DNA of 5,281 nt from JBOGGX01 sp050744245. GTDB taxonomy: Bacteria; Actinomycetota; Acidimicrobiia; Acidimicrobiales; JBOGGX01. The position numbers and the translations under genes were made by a program. The DNA is taken from the NCBI GenBank assembly GCA_050744245.1, contig JBOGGX010000009.1:1-5281 (forward strand). The letters are read 5' to 3'. Shown piece after piece: positions 1 to 5,281 of the stretch. How positions within the stretch are numbered: position 1 is the stretch's first letter; each line of letters begins with the position of its first letter. The notes under the pieces were generated by a model, which saw only the letters and a list, made by a program, of their open reading frames with translations, was not told where the DNA came from and did not search any database.

Positions 1-863
1 CCCAAGCGGAACCCGCCGTCCGGACGGGCCGGGTGGGGTCACCCGCCGTCGCTCGAGCGACCGCCAGCGAACCGCCCGTGGAGAGCGGCTTGACCTGGGC
101 AAGGCCAGCTGAGTGGATACCCCCAAAGCGGGCTATCTCGGTGCAGGACGGGCCGCGGCGCCTACGAGTACCACGACAGCCGATGAACTCCGACTCGATC
201 CGGTCGAACGACAACGTCACCTCCTCGGCCGGGAGACCTCCCGCCCATGGGGTCTGGCTGCGAACCACCACGACGTTCTGCAGCGAGTACCGGAGGAACG
301 GGCGGACCTGGTCGCCAGCTCGTTCGATGGCGATCGCCACCTCGGGCACCGCGACGCCGGTGACGGCCCGCTCGAGCAGGGGGACGCTGGCCCGGCCGAC
401 GTGGATGCCGAGAACGATGTGATCGATCAGGGGCGCGCTCGGCGAGCGTGGATCGGAGCTGGGCCGGCTGACACCGGTGCGCAACGACAGCACGGTCACC
501 TCGTCGCGGTGTCGTTGGTCGAGCGAGCGCCGGGGATTCCTTCGATGCGGGCGAACCCCCCGAGGATCCCACCCGGGGCCTTGATGCCGCTCAGGACGAA
601 CGCGGCTGATCCGGCGGGGCCGGGCGGACCGGCCGGTCCGGCCGCCCGCTTCCCCGGCCGGGCCCGTCTCGCCCGCCGGGCCGGTGACGCGCCATTGCAC
701 CGGGGTCCGGCCTCTGGGGCAGGTGTCGCCCAGTTGCACCTTGAGGCTCCCGCCGCCGTCGTAGCACGTCTTGACCGTGTTGTCCTCGCCGACCGCCGAC
801 GCCACGCCGGCGCCCGTCACGATGGCCGCGACGAGCGCGACCGCGATCCACACCTTTCTTCAT
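1..863 (-). CDS. Secreted collagen-like/Hcp-domain protein, frame-disturbed, runs off the left edge
   Basis: Seen: ATG at 863 follows AAGGGGGA with a 4-base gap and reads MKK, but the signal-peptide frame starts one base later, at GTG 853 (VWIAVALVAAIVTGAGVASA). That frame continues with a Cys-containing segment (VKTCYDGGG, LGDTCPRG, PVQW) and Gly-X-Y repeats (GPAGETGPAGEAG, to about 644). The collagen-like reading then jumps frame (GPAGPPGPAGS from 639, FARIEGIPG near 555-529) and returns at 529 to the first frame (RSLDQRHRDEVTVLS through LPAEEVTLSFDRIESEF, ending near 182). Known: FxxIxGIPGxSxDxxHxxEIxVLS and a C-terminal EEVxLxFxKIE are hallmarks of the Hcp/type VI tube family (Pfam T6SS_HCP); leader-bearing versions occur outside T6SS loci. 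Inferred: an exported, possibly ring-forming surface protein of about 226 residues if repaired. From GTG 853 the frame has no stop to base 1, but the last 60 codons look less coding. It could be a decaying gene or carry sequencing indels. Confidence 0.72.
11..50. repeat. Short direct repeat and palindrome near the left edge
   Basis: ACCCGCCGTC occurs at 11-20 and again at 41-50, and CCGTCCGGACGG at 16-27 is a perfect 12-bp palindrome. They lie in the weakly coding tail beyond the Hcp domain. The palindrome has no room for a loop, so it is a poor terminator; a protein-binding site or chance is possible. Confidence 0.2.
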
Positions 864-866
864 GGT

Positions 867-874
867 TCCCCCTT
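867..874 (-). promoter_or_regulatory. Ribosome binding site of the Hcp-domain gene
   Basis: On the minus strand AAGGGGGA lies four bases upstream of ATG 863. This makes 863 the natural start, although the signal peptide is read in the frame of GTG 853, which has only AAGAAAG directly against it. The mismatch between the best ribosome binding site and the signal-peptide frame supports a one-base insertion in the AAAGG run at 853-857. Confidence 0.5.
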
Positions 875-1037
875 CGTCGACCATTCCGCGAACTATCTTG
901 CGAGAGAACTCGTCGGGGGTGCCGGAGTGCGGGCCACACCCATTTTCGGGGGATAGCAGCACCACCACAAGATCGCGAGTGCTGCGCGAGGTCGACCGGG
1001 TCGGTTCAGCTTCGGGCTCCGGTGCCGACCAGGTGAT

Positions 1038-1058
1038 CCTCGGCCCATCGGGCCAAGG
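1038..1058 (-). terminator. Terminator-like hairpin after the phosphotransferase gene
   Basis: Arms 1038-1046 (CCTCGGCCC) and 1050-1058 (GGGCCAAGG) pair over nine positions with one G-T wobble around a three-base loop. The hairpin sits 27 bases past the TGA of the minus-strand phosphotransferase gene. There is no T-run, which is common for terminators of high-GC actinobacteria but leaves the call tentative. The remaining 864-1084 stretch holds no convincing gene on either strand. Confidence 0.35.
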
Positions 1059-1084
1059 CCGTAGTTCGGGCGCCTACCCCGAGG

Positions 1085-1999
1085 TCAGGTTCGGCCCGCC
1101 GTGAACCCGCCCAGCCCGCCATCTCGTGCGAGTCGGCGGGCCGCCTCGTCGAGCCCGGGCCAGTCGGGTGACTCCTGGACGCAGCGGGCGAACAACCAGA
1201 GGACGAGACGCTGGGGGTCGAGCCCGAGCAGGTCGGCCATCCGGCGGGCCAGGCCCGCCGGGTCGGCCAGGAGCCGCTCGCCGCAGTTCAGCACGTGCTG
1301 CACCGCGTCGTAGGTCGGATCGCCGACGTAGGGGTTGGGGTCGATGACGAGCCACGGCTCGCGCCGAGCGGCGAGCACGTTCTCGGCATGCAGATCGGTG
1401 CACAGGAGGACGTTCCGGTCTGCGGTCTCCGGCAGGGCGCGCAGCAGCTCGATACCGTCGCGTGCGAGTCCCGGGTCGAGGCCGACGCGGCCGGCGGCCC
1501 GCTTCTCCTCGAACTCGTCGGCCCACTCGTCGCACATGACCTGGAGCGACCGGAACGGGTGACCGGGCGCCGGTGTCAGCCACAGCCGCGGGAGCAGCTC
1601 CGCGATGACCACGTCCTGCTCGGGCTCGGGGCGCAGCGCGAGCATGGTCCCCGGCGAGCAGCGCTCGATGAGGAGCACGATCGTGCTGTCGTCGAAGTCC
1701 TCGGCGGCATGAACCCGCACCGCGCCGCCGCCGTTCCACGCCCGCAGGGCGTCGGCTTCGTTGGCCGCGTCGATGTGCCGCCACTCCACCTTCAGCACGA
1801 CGTCGTCACCGTTCGCGGCGCGGGCCGGGGCGACCCACGCGGTCTGGCCCCCCGGCTGGAACGGTTGGCCCACCTCGAGCGCCCATCGCCGACGCATGGC
1901 CCGGACGGTCTGGGGAACGGTCGACAGCCACGCCTGGCGGCCGTCCGCCTTCGAGGCCTCGACGAGGTTCTTCGGCAGATCGAGCTGCGGTGGTGTCAT
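1085..1999 (-). CDS. Aminoglycoside/hydroxyurea phosphotransferase family kinase (APH(6)-like)
   Basis: Cytosolic small-molecule kinase, 304 aa from ATG 1999, a normal length for the family. Seen in order: an N-terminal lobe with the likely ATP-binding lysine K70 (VVLKVEW), an acidic helix near E81 (NEADALRAW), a hinge-like LLIERCSPGT (109-118), the catalytic loop LLCTDLHAENVL (198-209; D202 and N207), and the metal-binding LVIDPNPYVGDPTYD (217-231; D220). The IDPxxxVGDPxYD pattern is typical of the streptomycin 6-phosphotransferase/hydroxyurea phosphotransferase family (Pfam APH_6_hur). The first residue of the Brenner motif is Cys200 rather than His, and the usual Gly is Thr201. An in-frame ATG at 2086 would add 29 Gly/Arg-rich residues unlike the family, so 1999 is preferred; GGCGAG lies just upstream. 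Substrate cannot be read from sequence; a drug-modifying role is possible but unproven. It looks monocistronic: the next minus-strand gene starts about 220 bases downstream, beyond a hairpin. Confidence 0.88.
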   Translation of the reverse strand: MTPPQLDLPKNLVEASKADGRQAWLSTVPQTVRAMRRRWALEVGQPFQPGGQTAWVAPARAANGDDVVLKVEWRHIDAANEADALRAWNGGGAVRVHAAEDFDDSTIVLLIERCSPGTMLALRPEPEQDVVIAELLPRLWLTPAPGHPFRSLQVMCDEWADEFEEKRAAGRVGLDPGLARDGIELLRALPETADRNVLLCTDLHAENVLAARREPWLVIDPNPYVGDPTYDAVQHVLNCGERLLADPAGLARRMADLLGLDPQRLVLWLFARCVQESPDWPGLDEAARRLARDGGLGGFTAGRT

Positions 2000-2041
2000 C
2001 GGCTCGCCGCCAGCTCCCGGTGCTCGTGATCGACCGCCAGT

Positions 2042-2152
2042 ATGTCCGAAGCCGTGCTCGTCGACGCCGGCACCATCCTCCAGCACGCCGCCGACGAGCG
2101 CGCTTGGTACCGTTCGGCGGCCGCTGCGGGCGGGGAGACGGCCGTCCCGTGA
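2042..2152 (+). CDS. Possible small protein, 36 aa, unrecognised
   Basis: An ATG frame that begins MSEAVLVDAGTILQHAADER and ends at TGA 2150-2152, 36 bases before the ATG of the SGNH hydrolase gene. Thirty-two of 36 codons end in G or C while second positions are mixed, which is the codon pattern of real genes here, and the peptide is not the Arg/Pro-rich type seen in shadow frames. Against it: no clear Shine-Dalgarno upstream of 2042, very short length, and no family that I recognise. It could be a leader ORF of the hydrolase gene, a remnant of a degraded gene, or chance. Confidence 0.3.
   Translation: MSEAVLVDAGTILQHAADERAWYRSAAAAGGETAVP
2053..2102. repeat. Inverted repeat in the divergent intergenic region
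   Basis: GCTCGTCG at 2056-2063 and its exact complement CGACGAGC at 2092-2099, extending to 11 paired positions with one G-T wobble (2053-2063 with 2092-2102) across a 28-base spacer. It lies between the divergently transcribed phosphotransferase and hydrolase genes, where an operator would be expected, but also inside the possible small ORF. GC-rich sequence makes such arms fairly likely by chance. Confidence 0.25.
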
Positions 2153-2173
2153 CGGACACGGGGGGACGGGCCC

Positions 2174-2180
2174 GAGGAGG
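2174..2180 (+). promoter_or_regulatory. Ribosome binding site of the SGNH hydrolase gene
   Basis: GAGGAGG, a near-perfect Shine-Dalgarno, lies eight bases before ATG 2189 and five before the in-frame GTG 2186. It rules out the in-frame GTG at 2180, which overlaps it. ATG 2189 is chosen; GTG 2186 would only add one residue. Confidence 0.7.
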
Positions 2181-2188
2181 TGCCTGTG

Positions 2189-3043
2189 ATGCGTCGCTCC
2201 GCCGCGCCGGCCAATCGGCCGCTCCGGTTCGTGTTCGCCTCGATCGTGGTGATCGGGCTGCTGGGGGTGGGGGCGCCCGCCGGCGCCGCTCCCGAACCCG
2301 CGCCGAGCTCGATGGCGTCGCTCGGTGACTCGATCACGCGAGGTTTCAACGCCTGCGGGTGGTACGTCGAGTGCACCTCACGGTCGTGGAGCACGGGCAG
2401 CTCCGGCTCGGTGCAGAGCCACTACCTGAGGCTACGCGCCCTGAACCCGGGCCTCTCGGGACGGAACCACAACGACGCCCGCACCGGCGCCCAGGCCGAC
2501 GACCTGGCCCGCCAGGCCGGCCTGGCGGTCGGCCAGCAGGCCGAGTACGTCACGATCCTCATCGGCGCCAACGACGCGTGTACGTCGTCCGAGGCGACGA
2601 TGACGCCGACCGACACGTTCCGGGACCAGATCGACGCCGGCCTGGCCGCCATCAAGGGCGGGCTGCCGGGTGCCCGGGTGTTCGTCGCGAGCATTCCCGA
2701 CATCTACCGGTTGTGGGAGGTCGGGCACGGCCGGGCGTGGGTCCGGTTCGTTTGGTCGCAGTTCGGGATCTGCCAGTCGATGCTCGCCAACCCAGGATCG
2801 GGAAACCCGGCCGACGAGGCTCGCCGCCAACGGGTCCGCCAACGGGTGATCGACTACAACGCCCAGTTGGCGGCGGCGTGTGCCACGTTCGGCCCCACCT
2901 GTGACTTCGACGGCAACGCGGTGTTCGGCTACCAGTTCACGCTGGCCGAGATCAGCCCGTGGGACTACTTCCACCCGGACACCGACGGCCAACGGGTGCT
3001 GGCCGAGGTGACCTACGAGGCCGGCTTCGTCTGGACCGGCTGA
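2189..3043 (+). CDS. Secreted SGNH/GDSL-family hydrolase
   Basis: A 284-aa exported serine esterase/lipase-type hydrolase. Seen: positive N-terminus (MRRSAAPANRPLRF), a hydrophobic core at 13-30 and a likely signal peptidase site after APAGAA (about residue 34). Block I is ASLGDSIT (43-50) with nucleophile S48; block II is around G100 (ARTGAQADDL); block III is IGANDA (125-130) with N128 as oxyanion-hole residue; block V is WDYFHPDTDGQ (258-268) with D259 and H262. All four catalytic blocks are intact. Six cysteines in the mature part (56, 62, 131, 195, 231, 238) could form three disulfides, as in secreted Streptomyces SGNH esterases, which fits export. Known: the family cleaves esters of lipids, polysaccharides or small molecules; the substrate cannot be read here. 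Transcribed divergently from the phosphotransferase gene. A hairpin 11 bases after the stop suggests its transcript ends before azlC. Confidence 0.9.
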   Translation: MRRSAAPANRPLRFVFASIVVIGLLGVGAPAGAAPEPAPSSMASLGDSITRGFNACGWYVECTSRSWSTGSSGSVQSHYLRLRALNPGLSGRNHNDARTGAQADDLARQAGLAVGQQAEYVTILIGANDACTSSEATMTPTDTFRDQIDAGLAAIKGGLPGARVFVASIPDIYRLWEVGHGRAWVRFVWSQFGICQSMLANPGSGNPADEARRQRVRQRVIDYNAQLAAACATFGPTCDFDGNAVFGYQFTLAEISPWDYFHPDTDGQRVLAEVTYEAGFVWTG

Positions 3044-3053
3044 GGTCGCCAGG

Positions 3054-3084
3054 CGCAGGCCAATTCTGCGGTCATTGGCCGGCG
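3054..3084 (+). terminator. Inverted repeat: probable terminator of the SGNH hydrolase gene or azlC operator
   Basis: Arms CGCAGGCCAAT (3054-3064) and ATTGGCCGGCG (3074-3084) pair at 10 of 11 positions around a nine-base loop, with an uninterrupted 7-bp core GGCCAAT/ATTGGCC. It begins 11 bases after the hydrolase stop and covers the first in-frame azlC start (TTG 3075). No T-run follows, so it is either a GC-type terminator or a binding site. Confidence 0.45.
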
Positions 3085-3797
3085 ACGACACCGAGGCCGC
3101 GTCCCATCATGAGGAGGTGCCTCGGCCGGGCCGTGTGGGCTCGTTGGTGGAGTGGATGGGTCGGCCCCTGGGGTCGGCCCGATCTCCGATCGTTCCCATC
3201 GCGGGGGCGATCGGGGTGTTCGGGGTCGTCTACGGCGCCGCGGCCGGCCCGCTGCTCGGGTGGCCCCTGACGTTGGCCTCGTCGGCCGTGATGTTCTCGG
3301 GGGCGGCCCAGTTCAGCATGGTTGGCCTGCTCGGGGCCGGGGCATCGCCGTGGGCCGTGCTGTGGGCCATCGGCGTCCTCAACCTGCGCCATCTCGTGCT
3401 CGGCGCCGCCATTCGGCCAGGACTGGCCGGGGGCCGGATCCGGCGGGCGGTGGCCGCCTGGTTCGTCATCGATGAGACGGTCGGGCTCGCCCTGGCTCGG
3501 GACGGTGGGTCGACCGTGCTGGTGCGGGCCGGCACCTGGTGCTACGGCGCCTGGGTCGCGGGCACCGCCCTCGGCCTCGCGGGCGGCACGGTGGTCGGCC
3601 TCGAGGCCCTGGCCGGGTCCGTGTTCCCCGTGCTGTTCATCGCGCTGGCGTCGATCATGGTGCGGGGCGCCGGCCAGCTGGTCCGCACCGCGGTGGCCGC
3701 GGGGTTGACGTTGCTCCTCCTCGTCGCCTGGCCCGGGCTCGGTGGCGTGGCCCCGGTGCTCGCCGCGGTGACGGTGTCGATCGGCGGCACGCGGTGA
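3075..3797 (+). CDS. azlC: AzlC family branched-chain amino acid exporter, large subunit
   Basis: Large membrane subunit of the AzlCD/BrnFE/YgaZH type exporter, which expels branched-chain amino acids (and methionine in Corynebacterium) across the inner membrane. Numbered from TTG 3075 (240 aa): about seven hydrophobic segments near 38-60, 64-88, 92-112, 124-141, 153-175, 178-197 and 203-236; family motifs FSGAAQF (74-80), NLRHLVLG (103-110) and IDETVGLAL (132-140). The start is uncertain. The coordinates give the longest reading, but TTG 3075 sits inside an inverted repeat and lacks a ribosome binding site. Alternatives in frame are GTG 3117, GTG 3135 and ATG 3156; the last follows GGTGGAG by three bases and would give 213 aa with all membrane segments kept. 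Against a late start, codons 3075-3155 have typical third-base GC. The TGA shares its last base with the azlD ATG, so the pair is translationally coupled. No adjacent Lrp-type regulator is seen. Confidence 0.88.
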   Translation: MAGDDTEAASHHEEVPRPGRVGSLVEWMGRPLGSARSPIVPIAGAIGVFGVVYGAAAGPLLGWPLTLASSAVMFSGAAQFSMVGLLGAGASPWAVLWAIGVLNLRHLVLGAAIRPGLAGGRIRRAVAAWFVIDETVGLALARDGGSTVLVRAGTWCYGAWVAGTALGLAGGTVVGLEALAGSVFPVLFIALASIMVRGAGQLVRTAVAAGLTLLLLVAWPGLGGVAPVLAAVTVSIGGTR

Positions 3798-4090
3798 TGA
3801 ACGTCGCGGTCGTGGCCGCGGCCGCGGCGCTGATCTATGCCAGCCGGGCGGCGTCGGTTGTGCTGCTCCCGGCGCCGAGAGGCGCACTGCTCGCCTATGT
3901 CGAGCGACTTCCCGGTCCTCTCTTTGCCGGTCTCGCGGTGTTCGCCCTCGCCGGCGAGTCGACGGCCTGGCCGGATGCTCCGGTCCTGGGCGCGGCCGTG
4001 GCGGCCGTGGCCGTGGCGCCCGTGCGGTCGATCGCGGTGTCGTTGGCCGCCGGGCTGGCGGCCTACGCGGCGTTGTCCGTGCTCACCTGA
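3797..4090 (+). CDS. azlD: AzlD family branched-chain amino acid exporter, small subunit
   Basis: A 97-aa, almost wholly hydrophobic partner of AzlC (BrnE/YgaH type), of normal length for the family. Seen: a first segment with the conserved Tyr/Arg pattern (ALIYASRAASVVLLP, residues 11-25), then YVERLPGPLFAGLAVFAL (34-51), which matches the family's L-x-x-LP-x-x-x-x-A core, then two further hydrophobic stretches (about 61-76 and 79-96). ATG 3797 overlaps the azlC stop by one base (TGATG); GTG 3794 directly before it is an alternative. The two subunits are expected to work together, and the smaller one has no known function alone. The gene ends 15 bases from the end of the convergent chrA; no hairpin is evident in that gap. 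Confidence 0.88.
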   Translation: MNVAVVAAAAALIYASRAASVVLLPAPRGALLAYVERLPGPLFAGLAVFALAGESTAWPDAPVLGAAVAAVAVAPVRSIAVSLAAGLAAYAALSVLT

Positions 4091-4105
4091 GGCGCCCGAA
4101 CCCGG

Positions 4106-5239
4106 TCAGACCGACGTGGCGATGCTGCCGATCGCAGCCCCGCCGGCGATGAGCCAGGCCGAGTTGAGCCTGGTCCTCCAGAGCACGACACCCGCGCCGA
4201 CGGCGACCGCGACCGTGAGCGGGTCGACGATGGCGTCCCTGGCGAGCGGCCAGCTCACCCCGGCGATGAGCCCGATCGCGGTGGCGTTGAGCCCGTCGAG
4301 GGCGGCACCCAGGCGCGGTGACGACCGCAGCCATCTGACGATCCGGGTGAGCAGCGCGACGAAGATGAAGGAGGGAAGGAAGATGCCGACGGTGGCGAGC
4401 ACCGCGCCCCAGAACCCACCGACGAGATAGCCGACGAAGGTGGCGGTGGTGAACACCGGGCCCGGGGTGACCTGGCCGATCGAGACGGCCTCGAGGAGCT
4501 GGTCGGTGGTGAGCCAACCGAGGCGGTCGACCAGCTCGCCGTCGAGGAACGCCAACAGGACGTAGCCGCTGCCGTAGAGGACGGCGCCGATCTTGAGGAA
4601 GACGAGGAACACCTGCCCGAGCTCGACGTCCGCGCCGGGGGCGACCGCTCCGAACGGCAGCCACGCCGACAGCCGGTCGGTCCTCGACGACCGGGCGACG
4701 TGCCCCCCGACGGCCAGGATCCCGCCGGCGGCCAGCACGACCAGCTCATTGACACCGGCCAGGTAGGCCACGGCCGCGCCGGCGGCCAAGGCGGCGAGGA
4801 ACGGGGTCGTGGCCGCCGTCGGCACCAGGCGCACCAGGGCGTGGACGATGATGGCGATCACCACCGGCTTGATCCCGTACAGGATCCCCTCGAACGCAGG
4901 CGTCTCGCCGTACTCGACGTACATCCAGGCCAGCCCGCCGACCACGACCGCGGCCGGAAGGATGAAGCAGACCCCCGCGAGCACGAGACCGCGGCCCCGG
5001 GCCCGCTCCCAGCCGATCAGGATGGCGAGCTCGGTGCTGTTCGGGCCGGGAATGAGGTTGGTCGCGCCGACCAGATCGACGAACCGCTCGTCGCTCAGCC
5101 AGCGACGCCGCCGGACGACCTCGTCGTGCATCATCGCGGTGTGGGCCGCCGGACCCCCGAACGCCGTCACCCCGAGCCGGAGGAACAGGAGGGCCACCTC
5201 CCGGGGGGCGCCGCGGCGGCGTGTGTCGTCGTCGGTCAC
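4106..5239 (-). CDS. chrA: ChrA family chromate transporter, two-domain form
   Basis: A 377-aa inner-membrane transporter of the CHR superfamily (Pfam Chromate_transp), whose studied members export chromate by a proton-driven mechanism. It is the long form with two homologous halves. First half: FLRLGVTAFGGPAAH (19-33), RRRWLSDERFVDLVG (43-57) and NLIPGPNSTELAI (61-73). Second half: FLKIGAVLYGSGYVLLAFL (214-232), WLTTDQLLEAVSIGQVTPGP (242-261) and TTATFVGYLVGGFWGA (264-279). About ten to twelve hydrophobic segments cover the rest. The start is GTG 5239; the frame stays open upstream to the window edge without a clear ribosome binding site, so a start beyond the window is possible, but family similarity begins only about ten residues in and GTG 5239 is adequate. 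No ChrB-type regulator is present here; it could lie beyond the right edge. Actual substrate (chromate, sulfate or other) cannot be told from sequence. Confidence 0.92.
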   Translation of the reverse strand: MTDDDTRRRGAPREVALLFLRLGVTAFGGPAAHTAMMHDEVVRRRRWLSDERFVDLVGATNLIPGPNSTELAILIGWERARGRGLVLAGVCFILPAAVVVGGLAWMYVEYGETPAFEGILYGIKPVVIAIIVHALVRLVPTAATTPFLAALAAGAAVAYLAGVNELVVLAAGGILAVGGHVARSSRTDRLSAWLPFGAVAPGADVELGQVFLVFLKIGAVLYGSGYVLLAFLDGELVDRLGWLTTDQLLEAVSIGQVTPGPVFTTATFVGYLVGGFWGAVLATVGIFLPSFIFVALLTRIVRWLRSSPRLGAALDGLNATAIGLIAGVSWPLARDAIVDPLTVAVAVGAGVVLWRTRLNSAWLIAGGAAIGSIATSV

Positions 5240-5281
5240 CGGGCCGACCCCGCGGCCGCCGTCAGCCGGGGCGCCCGGGCG

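Noticed and set aside
162..572. Minus-strand open frame in the third frame across the Hcp region
   Set aside because: Arg/Pro/Gly-rich, low-complexity product; the neighbouring frame gives the Hcp signatures. Only its TAG at 162-164 is of interest as a possible end after another indel.
526..649. Programmed ribosomal frameshifting in the Hcp-domain gene
   Set aside because: Two opposite shifts would be required within 110 bases, and neither site has a slippery heptamer with a downstream structure of the usual kind. Indel mutation or sequencing error is simpler.
113..1036. Long plus-strand open frame (307 codons) opposite the Hcp-domain gene
   Set aside because: Its product is Arg/Ala/Pro-rich without any recognisable motif, it has no ribosome binding site, and the opposite strand carries clear signal peptide and Hcp homology. 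It is a GC-driven shadow.
1..2000. A type VI secretion or contractile-injection locus
   Set aside because: Only one Hcp-like domain is present, and it is behind a signal peptide. No sheath, VgrG, baseplate or ATPase gene is in the window.
1295..2029. Plus-strand open frame (244 codons) opposite the phosphotransferase gene
   Set aside because: It mirrors the codons of a gene with intact kinase motifs on the minus strand and shows no domain of its own.
2039..2044. CATACT on the minus strand as a -10 box for the phosphotransferase gene
   Set aside because: No matching -35 element at the proper distance, and a single hexamer is too weak to call.
2432..3091. Minus-strand open frame opposite the SGNH hydrolase
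   Set aside because: No recognisable domain; complement of a gene with all SGNH blocks present.
3072..3887. Minus-strand open frame (271 codons) opposite azlC
   Set aside because: Highly charged, Gly/His/Arg/Pro-rich product typical of the antisense of a hydrophobic GC-rich gene; azlC on the plus strand has family motifs.

Overview
The window is very GC-rich (about 70% by eye). Its genes strongly prefer G or C at third codon positions and sometimes use GTG or possibly TTG starts. Together with the gene types (a streptomycin-6-phosphotransferase-like kinase, a secreted SGNH hydrolase, and a secreted collagen-like/Hcp protein outside any type VI locus), this suggests a chromosome fragment from a high-GC actinobacterium-like organism. 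Nothing in the sequence fixes the genus. No tRNA, rRNA, CRISPR array, insertion sequence or integrase is visible.

Layout from left to right. (1) Positions 1-863, minus strand: a secreted protein with a signal peptide, a short Gly-X-Y (collagen-like) stretch and an Hcp-type (type VI secretion tube) domain. Its frame is disturbed three times: a one-base offset between its best start and the signal peptide, then two mutually compensating shifts. A continuous frame still runs from GTG 853 to the window edge. (2) 864-1084: an intergenic stretch with a terminator-like hairpin for the next gene and the ribosome binding site of the Hcp gene. (3) 1085-1999, minus strand: a phosphotransferase of the APH(6)/hydroxyurea phosphotransferase family. 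(4) 2000-2188: a divergent intergenic region with a small coding-like ORF (2042-2152), an inverted repeat and a good ribosome binding site. (5) 2189-3043, plus strand: a secreted SGNH/GDSL hydrolase. (6) 3075-3797 and 3797-4090, plus strand: a translationally coupled AzlC/AzlD pair, the two-subunit branched-chain amino acid exporter. (7) 4106-5239, minus strand: a two-domain ChrA chromate transporter, convergent with azlD and only 15 bases from it.

Apart from azlC-azlD, which form one exporter, the genes look like independent accessory functions: small-molecule phosphorylation, extracellular ester hydrolysis, amino acid efflux and oxyanion efflux. No multi-gene pathway or new defence-type system can be argued from this window. 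The most unusual item is the secreted Hcp-domain protein and its broken-then-restored reading frame.
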